Shown here: positions 35,401 to 50,100 of the stretch, in pieces
Position numbering within the stretch: position 1 is the first letter of the stretch
Layout: each line of letters begins with the position of its first letter
Assembly (NCBI GenBank): GCA_947652115.1
Contig: OX393567.1
Location: 16,238,786-16,302,785, forward strand
Length of the DNA stretch: 64,000 nucleotides
Direction of reading: 5' to 3'
From: Blastomussa wellsi
Lineage: Eukaryota; Cnidaria; Anthozoa; Scleractinia; Plerogyridae
Notes under the pieces: model-generated
The model's input: the letters and a program-made list of their open reading frames with translations, nothing else
Databases searched by the model: none
Told to the model about the DNA's origin: nothing
Program-made: the position numbers and the translations under genes

Positions 35401-38146
35401 TCTGCTAATACGGCAAATTTTTATGGCCCATTGGTAACCATATTTAATGGGGTTCCACTCCGGACAGTGGAAGCCCCTGTTCACCCCAGGCACCCAACCT
35501 CCGTTCAGAAAATTTTTTGGCCAGCTTAAATCTTTGCACTACATGGAGCAAAACGCCGCAAAAATTTTTACTTTTGGCAAAAATGGCGATTTTTTATGAA
35601 TTTTTGAAGACGGAATTATTTGACACACGACCGAGTTAGGAGGAGTCTGAGGCTGGTGACATCATTCCAGGACATTGGCGGCAGTTTTGAACAAGAAAGC
35701 ATAATTTATGGACCAGATGAGTAGATCTGGATGGATAGTGCAGAATTTACAATGTCAATGAAATAACTTTTTATGCGTTCATTTAGATGTACATGTGTAT
35801 TACGCGATTGTAATGAGTGCTGATGATTTTATTCTGACTAATTTGCTGAGCATTCACTCAGTCTGTGCGTCCCTTTTACAGATCGAGCTCAGCGCACAGA
35901 AATAGATCACACAATCTCCCATTCAAAGACTTACTATTGGCATAAAGAATTCCTCACAACTTGCAGTAAAAATATAATATAAAGGATGATGTAGGGGAAG
36001 ATTATCGGCAAATTTCTTAAACATTCTAAACATGTGAGCCCTTATAGACGCTAGTTGATGTGGCGTGGTTTTGTAGGCAATGACCTTCACACCGGCTGAC
36101 CTTTACATAAACAGCTAAATTATAAACCAAATCACTCTAAACGTTTGAAGAAAAAATATAATACAGTGACTTGGCTTGATTATTTGCACGGCCATTCTGC
36201 AAAGTTCGAATGTCTGGACTCACAAATAGATTATTTCCAGTATCCACCAGATCAGTATGTTCAAGCAAATGCGAAGCGCCGCGACATGAGCCGATCGTTC
36301 GCATTGTGCGTGTAAACAGATTGAGCAAATTTAACATGCAGTCTGTTTCGAATCAGTAACTCTCACAAAAATCGCTGATACATTTAAACAAAGATAATAT
36401 TTTAAATCGGCAAGAATAAATTACCTTGAATTCTACGAAAATTCTGGAAGCGGTGCAAAGCAACAAGTTGAAGCCTTGAATTATATAAGATACTTAAGAT
36501 TGAAACCCTAATTTCATCTTTACTCGTTCTTCGCTGCAGACTCGCTGATCGACCAGACCTGGCCATGAAATTTGTTCGCTGAAGTGTTAAGCGTACACTG
36601 CCGAGAACTTGATCGGCACTCACAATTTTTTTGGCATTATGATCAGGGAAATGCCAATATTTCTTTGGATGGAAAAAATTTTGGGGGGTTATAGGCACTT
36701 TAAATAATATTTAATTACCGTTTTAGGTTGTAGGTTTGAGCCTGGATGTTACATAATTTTTGGTTGGGTATTATCACATTTTACATGACTTACTATTGGC
36801 ATAAAGAATTCCTCACAACTTGCAGTAAAAATATAATATAAAGGATGATGTAGGGGAAGATTATCGGCAAATTTCTTAAACATTCTAAACATGTGAGCCC
36901 TTATAGACGCTAGTTGATGTGGCGTGGTTTTGTAGGCAATGACCTTCACACCGGCTGACCTTTACATAAACAGCTAAATTATAAACCAAATCACTCTAAA
37001 CGTTTGAAGAAAAAATATAATACAGTGACTTGGCTTGATTATTTGCACGGCCATTCTGCAAAGTTCGAATGTCTGGACTCACGAATAGATTATTTCCAGT
37101 ATCCACCAGATCAGTATGTTCAAGCAAATGCGAAGCGCCGCGACATGAGCCGATCGTTCGCATTGTGCGTGTAAACAGATTGAGCAAATTTAACATGCAG
37201 TCTGTTTCGAATCAGTAACTCTCACAAAAATCGCTGATACATTTAAACAAAGATAATATTTTAAATTGGCAAGAATAAATTACCTTGAATTCTACGAAAA
37301 TTCTGGAAGCGGTGCAAAGCAACAAGTTGAAGCCTTGAATTATATAAGATACTTAAGATTGAAACCCTAATTTCATCTTTACTCGTTCTTCGCTGCAGAC
37401 TCGCTGATCGACCAGACCTGGCCATGAAATTTGTTCGCTGAAGTGTTTAGCGTACACTGCCGAGAACTTGATCGGCACTCACAATTTTTTTGGCATTATG
37501 ATCAGGGAAATGCCAATATTTCTTTGGATGGAAAAAATTTTGGGGGGTTATAGGCACTTTAAATAATATTTAATTACCGTTTTAGGTTGTAGGTTTGAGC
37601 CTGGATGTTACATAATTTTTGGTTGGGTATTATCACATTTTACATGACTTTGTACGTTTTCAGCCACATCCTGGGTTGTTTGATAGGTCAATATTGTCAT
37701 TAAGAACAAGAATGTGTATTCATCAATACGCTGTCATCAAAGGAGGACAGAATAATTATATAGTCAAGTCTACATACTAAAAAAAGTGTTAAGCCTTGGC
37801 TTAGGGGTATTTACTTGCTCATCTGAGCTCATCTTTAGCTGTATAAAGAAATGAAGCTTTAAATGTATGAGGGAATTCTTTTCAGCAGTAATTGTTTTTC
37901 ACGATAATTGCTCACAATTCGTGAGGGTTGATTAGTTTCAAGCTTATTTGTTGAGAGAAAACCATTACCTTTGTTGTTATTTAATATTGCATTTATCTAC
38001 ACCCTGTATAGTTGCATATAGTTTTATGAATTTTGTCAATCACGGGTTTCCTCGAATCAAATTCGACACAAATGTGCTACCTAAATCAACCATTACTCCA
38101 GTGTCGCTCTAAAGACAAACCTTATTTAGTTAGAGGGGGTACGGTA

Positions 38147-38181
<35 letters not shown>

Positions 38182-41100
38182 ATTCGCTCAGACGAAGGGC
38201 TAACGCTCAAAACGTAAGCTCTTGAATCTCTTTACTGTGGCCAATTTACATTCTCAACCCAGTTGATAAAACCTTATTTAGTTAGGTTTGGCACATGTAT
38301 GAGTGGAGTGGCGTTTGGACTCGGCCCTAGCTACATCTAAACTACAGGTAGAGGAGCAAACTCTAGTAGTAGAACTCAATAAATTGACCTTGCTCCCAGT
38401 GTGTGGCTTCACAGGTAAGGTGGTAGTCTCATACCCAGATGTTTACTCACTTTATAGGAAACATCTGAGCTGGTAAGAAAATATAGCAGCTCTTAAAGCT
38501 TCTATTAAAACACTTCCTTCTTTTAAACGTTTCTGAATTGAATTAGCTACAGTTTACAGTTTGCATGATATTCAAGCTTGTAAGTACCAAAGTTTGTCAA
38601 TAAACATGTCTCTGAATGAGATGTGTATAAAACTTTGCAAATCTGGTGCGTATGGCTAGCTTGTACACATCAAAAACAGCGCGCATGCGCTCTTTTTCAT
38701 CGCCGTTAACAGCTGGGTTGGGGATTTGAATTTATTGACAAAATAGAGTGTTGACTTGGTTTCTTCCCCAACTCCATCCCAGTACAGTGGTACTGGTGTT
38801 TCGGTGTATAGGAAAGTAGTTCATGATATCTATAATGACTAAGTGAGCTTTCTATCCACTTAAATTGCAGAGTATGTGTAGTGGCATCGTGTGTCAGATT
38901 TCTGATACATTTGGTGCAAGCAAAATTGGCTTTTACCAGATGTTCTCTCCCAAGGGTTGAGAAGACCTGGGTATGAGGTTACTCAGTTGGTAGAGCATCG
39001 CACTGTTATCTCAGAGGTCATGGGTTCAAATCCTGTTGAAGCCCTGATTTTTTCAGACTTCTTCTTTCCAATTGCTTAAATTGGAAATTCACTGTGATGA
39101 TCATTCCTCGCTTTCATATATATATGAATTCATATATATCTGAATTATTTCATATACTTCACATCATTTTACTCCTCACAGGAAACAGGAAAATATGAAC
39201 TCAATGAAATTGACCTTGTTCCCCGTGTGTGGCTTCATAGCTCAGTTGGTTGAGTATCACACCGGTATAGCGGAGGTCATGGTTCCAATCCCATTGAAGC
39301 CCTGATTTTTTCAGGTTTCTTCTTTCCAATTGCTTAAATTGGAAATTAATTGCGATGATCATTCCTCACTTTCATCTATATCCGCAGCTCAATTATGAAT
39401 TATTTCATATACTTCGCAGCAGTAGAACTATTGTTATCCATTCTAACACTTTTTATATTGACCAATTTAGCCTATGATGAACATGTTTTTCTTCAAAGAA
39501 GAGAAGCCAAACAGCTTGTTGCTTAAAACTACAGAAACTGGAGCTGTTGAGCTTCAGCCTTGATATTTTAATTTGTAACTGAACTCTGAGAGGTTTTCTT
39601 GTTTTACTTGTTTCTTGTTTTACCAGGAGATTCTCAAGATGAGGAAGAGGAGGTCAAGCCACTGACTGTAAGTTGAGGAGTATTTAACGATATTCTGTAC
39701 ATCTATGCTTGAATTATTGTTAGTGTTTTGCATATAGCTTGACAGTGTTTTTGGGAAGGAATTATTTTATAGGGAAACTAAGATGATTTAAAGGATGAAA
39801 TAAAAACCAAAGTCGTAAGGAATACACCATATATATTAGTTCGTTGTCTGTGAAAAGTACATTTACACTTTTAGGTGTTAGTAAGGGTTGGTGCTGGATC
39901 ATTGCAAGGTTAAACCAGCATTTAATTTGATAGTTCCCATTATCATCATGTAATCCTGACGGGAGAGTGCACTTAATGTATATTTAGCTTTATCAAACTA
40001 TTAAGATTTAACAGTTTATGTAACAAGTTCTTAGTAACATTTTTTGCTCTTTTTTATCAGGTTAAATTTGCACGCCCTGAAACAGAACGGGCAAAGGCAC
40101 AGCGTCTCTCGTCCTTCAAATACCTGGAAAAGAAAAAGGCAGAAGAGCTCTGGAAAACTGTGGAGTTTTTTAATCCACAGGTATATGTACATGTATTCAA
40201 AATGTATTCATCATTGTTCCTTGTCATGCCTGTGGGAGCACAGGGTGCCAACCAGTATTATCAAACACACCAGTTCTTTGCTTATGCTTTGGCATCTCTC
40301 ACAATTGAAGCAAAGTCTCCAAGGAAGTCATGGGGTCAACTTCAGAAATCTTTGGAAGACTCTATGCCAACCTCGAAAGACTTCAAATGACTTCAGAAAA
40401 GAGAGTAATGGGGGGGAGTATGGTTTGGGACAAATTTGTACTTCTCCCATCCAATCAGAAACCAGTGATGTTGTTGAGTGTATTATAAATCTCTTAGTAC
40501 TCATACTAATGTCTTGCGTTGTTTTGTATGCCTCTAGAATGACATTGCCTGCTCTGAGCATAGTTTGTTATATTGCAAAGAAATGGAAAGTGAATCACCA
40601 GAGTTTAGAGTCAGCCCGAGGTAGTTGTGATCATTCTTTATTGTTTTATAACGATTTTGCTTGCAATAGATGTTTTGAAAGTGAGAAATGATCATTGCAG
40701 TGAATGTCAATGTAAGCAATTGGAATAACGAAGCCTGAAAAAATCGGGGCTTTAACGGGATTCGAACCTGTGACCTCTGCGGATACCAACTGAGCTATGA
40801 AGCCACACATTGGGAGTGAGGACAATTTATTGAGTTCATTGTTTTTGGCCGTGCGGAGTGAAATGAAGTAAAGCATTTGAATTAATTCATATATGAACTG
40901 CGGATGTAGATGAAAGTGAGAAATGAGCATTGCAGTGAATTTCCAATTTAAGCAATTGGAAATTCACTGCAATAATCATTTCTCAGTTTCATCTACATCC
41001 GCAGTTCATATAGATGTTTTATTGTTGTTGTTTTTTTTTGTCATTTTGCAAAGATCTTTTATTGATATCAAAGGGCAAATCACATTTTTTCAACACACAC

Positions 41101-44100
41101 AAAAAATAATATGCTCATGGATACCAAGAATCTCTTATGCAAAAAATATTTTCCAGGAAAACATGACTATCTCTGTCTCTGTCTTCGCAGAGGGTCTCCT
41201 AACTTGCCACACTGGATATCACTGTCTTATAATAAAAGGGGCATGGCCATTCCCATGCCCAGTTGTCAGTCAACCATTTCATTTTTGCTGAGAACGTTCT
41301 ACAAAACATTAGCAAGCTATATCTTAGTTTTGTCCAGGTTATCTTTTAGTTTTATTTCATGAAATTTTGAGCCATGTTTTAGTTTGCAGAAAACCCAAAT
41401 GGCGTGAGATGTTGGATAGTGGAACCACTTGTTTAATACCTATATGCATGACAAGTATAAAAATGTAGCCCAAACAAGGTACATAGAAAAGTGTTTTTGT
41501 TTGCTTTCAGGGATTACTTGAAGCTTCTGACTCCTTCTGCTTCCCAGGAGGAAAGGTAACAATGATCACAGTTTGTGAAACAGGCAAATAAAGACCAGGA
41601 TGCAGGGAATCGAACAAATGTTAACCTGTTAAGTTTTGAACTTAAAATAATTCCCTCGAAGAAATGGGCAACAGACAGATTGACTTTGCCAGAATAGTAA
41701 TATTCAAAGTAACCTGAGTGAATACTCACCAAGCATCTTCTTGCATTTGTAACTCTTTATTTATTGTTGGATTGATTTTTTTCTCAGTGGAGATAGAGAA
41801 TTTACAGTCAGATCTCTTTGTGTTGCTCATGACTGGCTTGCATGTATTTTTGTTTTGTCAGTTCCAAGCCTCCAGTACCAAGCAGTGTGCTGTCCATGAC
41901 ACAACTTAAGACTATGGACTTGCCAGATCAAGTCAAGGCTCTTCTTATTAATGGTGGGTTGTTGGCAGTCAAGCCTTGAAGCTACTTGTGAAGCCAAATG
42001 AGTGTACTCTTTAATGTGCGGCAAAGGCCATAAATACCAAACAAAGCCCCTGTGGGCTTATCTTGGGGGAGGAAAATGTTTCACTGTTTTGAAATGGTTG
42101 GGTTGTGGGTCTTGTGTGTTTCAAGCATCATTGCTGACAGTGATGTGCTTATGGATCTGAGTAAGGCGTCTGGCTTTGAGCCCTGACTACGGAAACTGCC
42201 ATGTGTTCTTGGGTACATATGTCAGATATATGAAACTAGTTTTTCACCTATTGTCAGTAATTATACTGTAACATTAGGTATGTATTTTTATCCAATGAGC
42301 AATAAAGACATTTATTATTTATTCTTATTATATATACTCTAACAGTGCCTTTGTCTGCCCCGGTAGATATTTACCTGTAGATATTGATGAACTAAGTGCT
42401 GTAGGTAACTTTGCAATGGATTCACTTTGGGGGAAGGGGTTTGAACTTCATGTACTCCTAATCAGTTTATTCTACATTTAACCACTACCTTCATGCATGA
42501 AGTTCTTGCAACACTTTAATTTCGTGATTTAAAATAAATCGCGAAATTAATGTGATGCAAACATTAGATGATGCAAACGGAAGTTAAAGTTACTGTCATT
42601 ATATGGTCATCATACGTAAATTTCAGCCTTGGACACATGCTCATTCTTAGGATGTTCTTAGGAATTTTGGCTTTTCTCAGCCTCGTAATTTGAGAAATGT
42701 TTAACACAAAAGTGAATGAATAATCAAACTTATCATGTTAGTAAAATCACATTAAAGTGAGCTTGAATACGACATTTTCCCAAAATCACAAAATTAAAGT
42801 GTCGAAAAATATATGCTACCTCGGAAATCGCGAAATAAAAGTGTCGCGAAAATTTCATGTAATGAGGTAAGTGGACTTCATATTTTTTTTACATGATTCC
42901 ATAAAAAGATCAGTTGTTGCTCTATTCCAATGGCATTTGTTCCATTTCTGCAGCAAAAGTGATCAGTTTTTCACAGCTGTGTAGACTGCTGTCCCCATCA
43001 GCAAAGGAAGCGTCTGTATTAAAATCTGTACAGCAGTATGCTGTGCTAGTACAAGGCTGTTGGGTTGTGAAAAGGTAAGAGCTGTCTGTTGACTGCTAGT
43101 ATCTCCTTGACAGATCAAACCAAACAAAAAAGACAAGCAAGCCCAGCACACACTAACCATTAGGTGATGCCTGAATACCTTGCCAAAATTAATATTGTTT
43201 CTGACCAACAGTTTTATAAGATGAACAACTGATAGGCAAAGTTTGACAAAAGCTTGGTGCAGGTTTTATTTCAGTAGAATTTTACGATAGAGTAAAGTGA
43301 TTGAGTGTGTGTACGATATTGATGGCAGCTTGTTAGGGACAGACAGACAGACGGACAGTTTATTTAGGCACAGAATCTCATCGATTACAGTGAATTGTTT
43401 TCCAAGAAAGCCATGTTAACAAAATGTTACAAACACATTAATTCAACATACATGACCATGCGGGATACGAAATTTCTCTTCGAGTGTTGGAAGATATTTC
43501 ACAAGTGAGTGCAGCGAACGAGTGAAATATGTTAGAACACGAGAAGAGAAATTTCGTATCTCCAAGCGGCCATGTAATATTCTATTCATTATATAAACAC
43601 CAATGAACTTCCAAACCTTTTCGCTTCTGCTACAAAACATGCAATTTATTACATAACCATAGCAACAGTGATATCTTCACGTTTGAAGATTTCATGTTTT
43701 CGCGTGAAAGCTCACCCGGTATTTCGCTGCTGTTTATATAATAAATGCCATATGGTTTTGTTTGCTACTTTTTTAAATTTCAACCATAAAGTGAACTCCA
43801 TCTGCTATATGTAGCTTCATGTTTGTGGGCGATATTGCTCAGTGGATACATGGTAAAGATGAAATGATCAGTTATATCCCCAACAGAATTCGGACCCATG
43901 ACCTCCCTGATTATGGTCAGGCACTCTGACTAACTGAGCTATATGTATGAGAACTCTTGGTGAGCTAAGGCCAATTACTAGATTCATATGTGACATGTGT
44001 CTTGCATACTGCAAGGATCAGCAATGTCGAAACAACGTGTGTGATAAATGTAATAGACAGGGCTGTCAATAAGATTTGAAGTATGCGGATATATTTTGAA

Positions 44101-47100
44101 AGTAGACTGCACTGGGGGCCCTTTTTTAAGCGCTTTTGTAATGACCGCTTTTTTCCCGCTTATCCCTGCCAATTGTAGCCGGCGAAAACATTTAAGTAGC
44201 CGGGGATATTGTCGGTCAGTGGCGCTTATTGACAACCCTGAAAAATTATAGATGGTAAATTTCCAGCTCGGTGAATGAATGATAAAGATTAAATGATTGG
44301 TTATGACATGAGGGTGGGACAAAGAAAAAATTTGAGTCCCCAACAGGATTGGAACCCATGACCTCCCAGATACCTGTCGGGCGCTCAAATCAACTCAGCT
44401 ACAAAAACTCTTGGTGAGCTATATAAATGCGTTAATCAGTTGATCTCTTTTTGGCTTCAGTGAGTTGTTGTACCCAGAGGGAAGCATCAGCCCAAACAGT
44501 GGAATTGCTGCTGATATTTTATGCAAAGGAAGAGATTATTTAGTAAGTCTAAGTAACACTTTGTTTTCTTCCAAAAAAAAACCGAGAGCTCCCTACTTGT
44601 TTCTTTCTGCTTCTAGCTACATAATCAAGAATCGTTTTCTTATTTGGATGCATAAACTGGCAGATGTTTCTCTCTTCGTCATGTACAAATAAACAGAATG
44701 TGGTACATTTGTAACATTAGCTCTTTCCAGCTTCCGTTGAAAACAATCTGAATTGTTTCTTTATTGTGAATAGGCTTGCTAATGCTTTGCAAGGGTGGGA
44801 GTGTATAAGAATAGCCTGCTTTCCCATCATTCTTTTGGCTCTTTTCCTCATTGGAAAGTCTGTTCAAAAGCTATATTTTATTTTTGCAGATGTGGAGATT
44901 TAACCAGAGCAGGGTAGTTGTACGAAAAGATATCAAGTCAGTTACAAAGGTAAGATCTGGACTATTTTATTGGGCAACCTTTCAAATTTTCGAAGAGTGT
45001 TCATTATCTAATTAAAATCTACTGAATCAGTCACCTGTTCTTCTTTTAGTTACCAAGTGAAGACATCAAAGAAATGTTAGATCAGGTGAGTAGATACTCT
45101 GCAAACTGTGTGTACATTGAATGAACAAAAAACAGTGAAATCCTGGAATAATGGAAGTTTCATCACTGAAGTTGAAAACCAAAATGATTTGGCAAAATTC
45201 TGCAAAGTACCAAGCGCTAAAGGCATACTTCTACAATTAACAATAATTAGACTATGAGCCTGTGTTTTCTTAGCCTCCCATACAGGCATTGTTAGGGGAT
45301 TGCGTTTCACTTTTCCCCTATTATCGCCTGCTTGGGTGGCTAGAGTTTTCTCTCAACAAGCCGAGCTTAGTCTTGGGAGAAGGTCACAATCATGCTAGCA
45401 AATTTGGCCTCCTTCGCTCGCCAATTTTCCCTAAAACTTCCCTCACAGGCTAGAGTTTTCTACAAGCACATAGTGTAATTGTTTCAGTAGCAACTCCAAA
45501 GGATTGCACTCCAAACAACATGCATTTCTATGTACTTCCACATAAGCATTCGGGCAAGTTTTTGCCACGGGGCGGGGGGGGGGGGGGGGCATTTGCCGAA
45601 AAAATTATCCCAAGTTGCCTTGCCCATATTTCTCTTGCTGCCTCTATTTTCGCATTGCCCATAATGCACCTTGTTTACCCCCCCCAAAATTTTGCATAAG
45701 CATTGTCTTCTATTCTCTTGGGACAACTGTAATACCCAGGAGAATTGGGAAACGAAGGTTATGCAAAATTTTGGGGGGTAAACAAGGTGTATTATGGTCC
45801 CATTTCCCTTAATGGGAAAAGGACAAAATGATGATGATGATTATGGTCAATAAAGCAATGCACGTGATTGTGAATAAAAAACAATGGGAGAACCAATCAG
45901 ATATAGAGATTTTCAATAGAGCATGACTGAATTTATTCTAATTTGACAGAAGCACAAACCTAGCGTTAGCTGTTGGTGTTACAATCAAGAATAATAATTA
46001 TACCAGTATAAATGAATGTACAATACTAAGATGAAAAACTTGAATTACTTTGTTTTCGTTGTTGTTTAGATGTCACGCATGAAAGTTGCAATGGGTTGGG
46101 AGTTTGTCCTGCCATATGATCTGGAGTTTATTCAAAAGTAAGTTGTCGTTATAAAGCATAATCAACCTGCAATCAAAGTTTTAAGCCTTTCTACTGAGAA
46201 TTTGTGTATAGAAGTATCGTTTTAGATGATCTTTTTTGCTGCAAAAAAGTAATGTTATCCTGTTAGCCTCTTTAAAAAGTCACCCGTTGAGAAATAAGTT
46301 GGTTCTCTAAAACATCTCAGTCTAAGGACATGACTCGCCTCTTTTCAGACATCCTGATGTGTACAAACAGCAGCTCACCATGTGGGAAGCGAAGTATCAA
46401 GTGTAAGTACCTTCTGCAGGTTAATCTTTGACACATCTGTCTGTGCATTAAATTTATTCCACCACCAGTCTCCTTCATATCCGTTATGTTGTCATCACGC
46501 AATCCACCAGAGGAAGATTAAGTGACATTTTAAAAAACGGCTGCAAAGAACCCTAATTTTTGGTCGTCTCTTTGTCCCTTCACTTAAACCCGGACAAGTG
46601 AGACCCACCATCAGATGAAAAGAAAACCGAGTTTTCTGTTGTCCATTTTGTGTGTTAAAGGACCCTAGTCAGTCTCCGCCACTTTCGATGCCATCGAAAT
46701 TATGGAAATTGTGTGGTGAAGCGAAATCTTATTGTATTAAAGTTTTGTTACTGGGAGTGATTAATATTCACTAATTTAGCAAGTTCTCAGGGATCTCTTT
46801 CGTTTCGGCACCCTCAGCGTAAGCTATAATACTGAACTCTCGCATGTAAACAATAACAAAGGTATGGCTGACTAGGGACCTTTAAGACCCGAAAATTGGA
46901 TCTAAAAACAAATTGGATCTTACAAGATGACATATGTGTATAAATGTTTTAGAAACTAATCTAAATAAAGGGATATCGTTTTAGTCTGATATTTTTTGCA
47001 TTCAGAGTGTAGTAGATTTAAATTACAGGCATGAGTAGAAAAACAATTCTTTGATTTTTCTTTGACAGGCTCCAAAAGCAACTTAATGTCCCAAAGCAAG

Positions 47101-50100
47101 ACAAGTTAGGAGTAGACCTCAAAAGAATAAATAGTGGTAAGTCATTTGTATCTGTGGATCATTGTAGTGTTGCCATGAGTTCGTTAATTCGTATCCTAAC
47201 AATTGCATTCTGCTTTCCCACCTCACCTCATTACACGTAGCAGGCTAGGTGGGACCCTGACCCCACCTTAGACACTAGCTGAAGGTGGCACGTGCCCCTT
47301 TTTTTGGCACGTCCATTATTTGCGGGTGTGTTGCTGCCACCCCTATACCTTCACTCTGCATGGCGTGTTGCTGCCACCCTATTTTAGCACAGGGAGCATC
47401 CAACAACCTTAGTCCATTTACTGCCAAAAGATTGTGGTTTACTCTGTATATACTTAGAAGCAACAATTACAAGTGGTCAAAGGTTTTAAAAGAGCTCTGT
47501 TCACGATATTTTGAGTTATTGTTGTGATGAACCAAATTCCCCTTACAATGTTGGAAACCTCAAAATAATACATGTAGTTTACTAAGGAAGCAAAAACCCA
47601 AAGAGGTGATTCTAAACCAAAAAGGAACAAGGATGGCTAAGGATGGGGAAGATTGAGACGGATTACAAGTGATAAATTTTTAAAGAAATAGGCTAGATTT
47701 TTCAAAATGCACAAACCATGAAGAAGCTCCTTTACAGGCTTTGCTGTAAAATCGTGAACACCAGAAAACATTCTGGAATGTTTATTGTGTAGTGCCCAAT
47801 CGCAGCAAAGTTCAGGACACGCGAACAAACCTCAAAACCGTTGCTGTTTGGGGTTTAGTTTTCTCACACCTGATTGGCTTTTTCTTTGTAACACAATAAC
47901 ATTCCATAATCATTTCTGGTGTTCACGGTTTTACGGGAAAGACTGTAATAACGATTTAACTTACTTGCTATGGTTGTTTAAATGTTTGCTTGATGAGATG
48001 GGTATGAATACTATTTCATGTACCTTTTTTTTCGTTTCAGCAGATTTCTCATCCGCCGCAGGAAACAAGAAAGTTCCCAAGTCTTCAAAATCCAAAGCCA
48101 ATCATGTAATGAATCATGACATGTTACATGAAGACCCTGTTGCCGAGGAAAACTCACCGATGGAAATAGACTGTAAAGAAGTGGCTAGTAGGGATTTAAA
48201 TCACGAGATACAGAAGGAACCTTTTGCTGCTAATGATGAACATTTACAGAACTCGTTAGCAATTCTACAGGAATTTGTTCGAGAGAAACTACACAGAACG
48301 GTGCTTAGTTTTGCCGATTTTAAAAGATTATTACTACTGCGGCAAACTGGTGAGTAAAATAGTTATTTGTTAGGTTCTCTTTGCTGGGATGTGTTGTTTT
48401 CAGCTCGAATTTCCCCGCACATTCTTGATTGTGTTTGTTTATTAAACTAGGTGGCGTTCTTTACTCCGAAGGAGTTTACGGCTGCGATCGTTTTACTGAC
48501 ACACTCGGATTTTTTTTCTACCCTTAGTAATTGGTTCAAAAATCTTGCACATTTTTCTTGTCCAATCAGAAGTAAAACCCAAACCTATCGTGGCTTGTTT
48601 GCGCACATTTTCCCGCGATTCGTGTCTGCTACATTTCTCTGCTTCGTGTTTTGATTGGTTCATTGTATTGGCTGGGTCTTTTGTGATTGGCTGCAGTGAT
48701 CCCTTAAGTTTTGGTTTTACGAGACTCTGCTGGAAACCGCTCTGTCAACACTATTATGCACTGTATGCTGTGTCGTGTTGATTTTGCCTTCTTCTGAAAG
48801 AAACGTTCTGCAATATGAGTTCAGGTTTGTGAAAGACATTGAGCACGATGTTAAGTGACACAAACTCTCTGGAAAGATCTGAGTTCTCGCGACATGAGTT
48901 AAACCCATTACCTTCCACATGTAGTTACCGGAAGAAGAGAGTCGTGTTGAATTAGCAATTTCGAAATTAACCCGGCAATATCAAGATAAAGGAAGCGATA
49001 CTTTTCTTGAAAAATTCTCGACTGAGATCCCAGTAGTCTATTCGTTGACTGAAATTTCTTGTGAAGACCTGGAATATTCTTCGATTGTTGAGGGTCTGAT
49101 CAGCACGTAACTAGAACTCAATTTTACGTTACCTTGGTACGAGTGAAGTACATCGCGTGCCATCTTTTTGTCCCTCCATTTAAGCCTGACAATGGTTTTA
49201 CTTGTTAGCAAGCAGCCCGGGCGATCCGCTGTGTACTGGTGTCCCCGATACTCTTCTTGAGAAGGCGATTCTGACCACTGGGGCGACAGAGATTGATTTC
49301 AGGGTGAGTAAGATGTCGTTTTCGCTAAACGAAACTCGTAGGTTTTGTCTCAACGGTTAGATTTGTGGAATGCGTTTTGTGGAAAATTTTAGAGAAAGTG
49401 CTAACTTGGTCGTTTTCTCTTTTTATGCTCTCAAGGAATTTCGTTTTGGATCAAAAAATGGCAGCCTTTCTTGAAAATTATCATTTTGTTGTACGTCTAA
49501 TGCATTAGTTTTTCATTTGTAGTGGCCGACAGGAGCGCTCTCAAGTGATCACCACTCTCGGAGACTTTTTACTTTCAGAAGCACGGGGGACAGTGCAGAT
49601 CAGGTAAATAATGGCGGGAAGGTTTGTACTCTAAGATATGTGCTTGTTTGTCGTTTTGGTAAATGGTTGAAGTCCTATTCCTTTTCTAAGTCATGCCCTT
49701 CCATGTATCAGCGTAAAGCAAACGAGTCAGCTGGAGAAAATCTAAAACAATTATCTTTTCCAAGCCTTATGTTTTAAGAACCTGCGCTTACCTCCTGTTT
49801 CTCTATCATGAAGCGAGACTGAGAGTATTTTAGTCGCTGTCCTTGGTATTGAATGGCCGATTCCCGCTATGAGACTTGCGCGCAGGGAATCACGGTAGTT
49901 GTATGCCACAACGCGCGAAAAAGTGTCGGAGATGCGGTGCACGTGATGAATCAAATTACCATGATTCCCTGCGCGCAAGTCTCATAGAGGGAATCGGGGA
50001 TTCTCCAGTGTATACTGGGGCACAACACAGTGATCTCGCCTACAACCTCGTTCCCAGGGACCCCTCATTCCCGTCCCCTGGAGCGTGAAAGAGAGAGACC

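Noticed and set aside
40181..40537. A missing POLR3E exon between KTVEFFNPQ and NDIACSEH
   Set aside because: Alignment with the remembered vertebrate pattern shows these two segments are directly adjacent, and the phases match with no extra exon.
40044..40691. 215-codon plus-strand ORF
   Set aside because: A wrong-frame read-through covering POLR3E exons 8 and 9 and the intron between.
47785..48357. 190-codon ORF as an independent gene
   Set aside because: Its second half is POLR3E exon 19; the first half is intron and repeat sequence.
49751..50088. Two similar opposite-strand ORFs starting MRAGNHG
   Set aside because: Mirror images produced by a palindrome.
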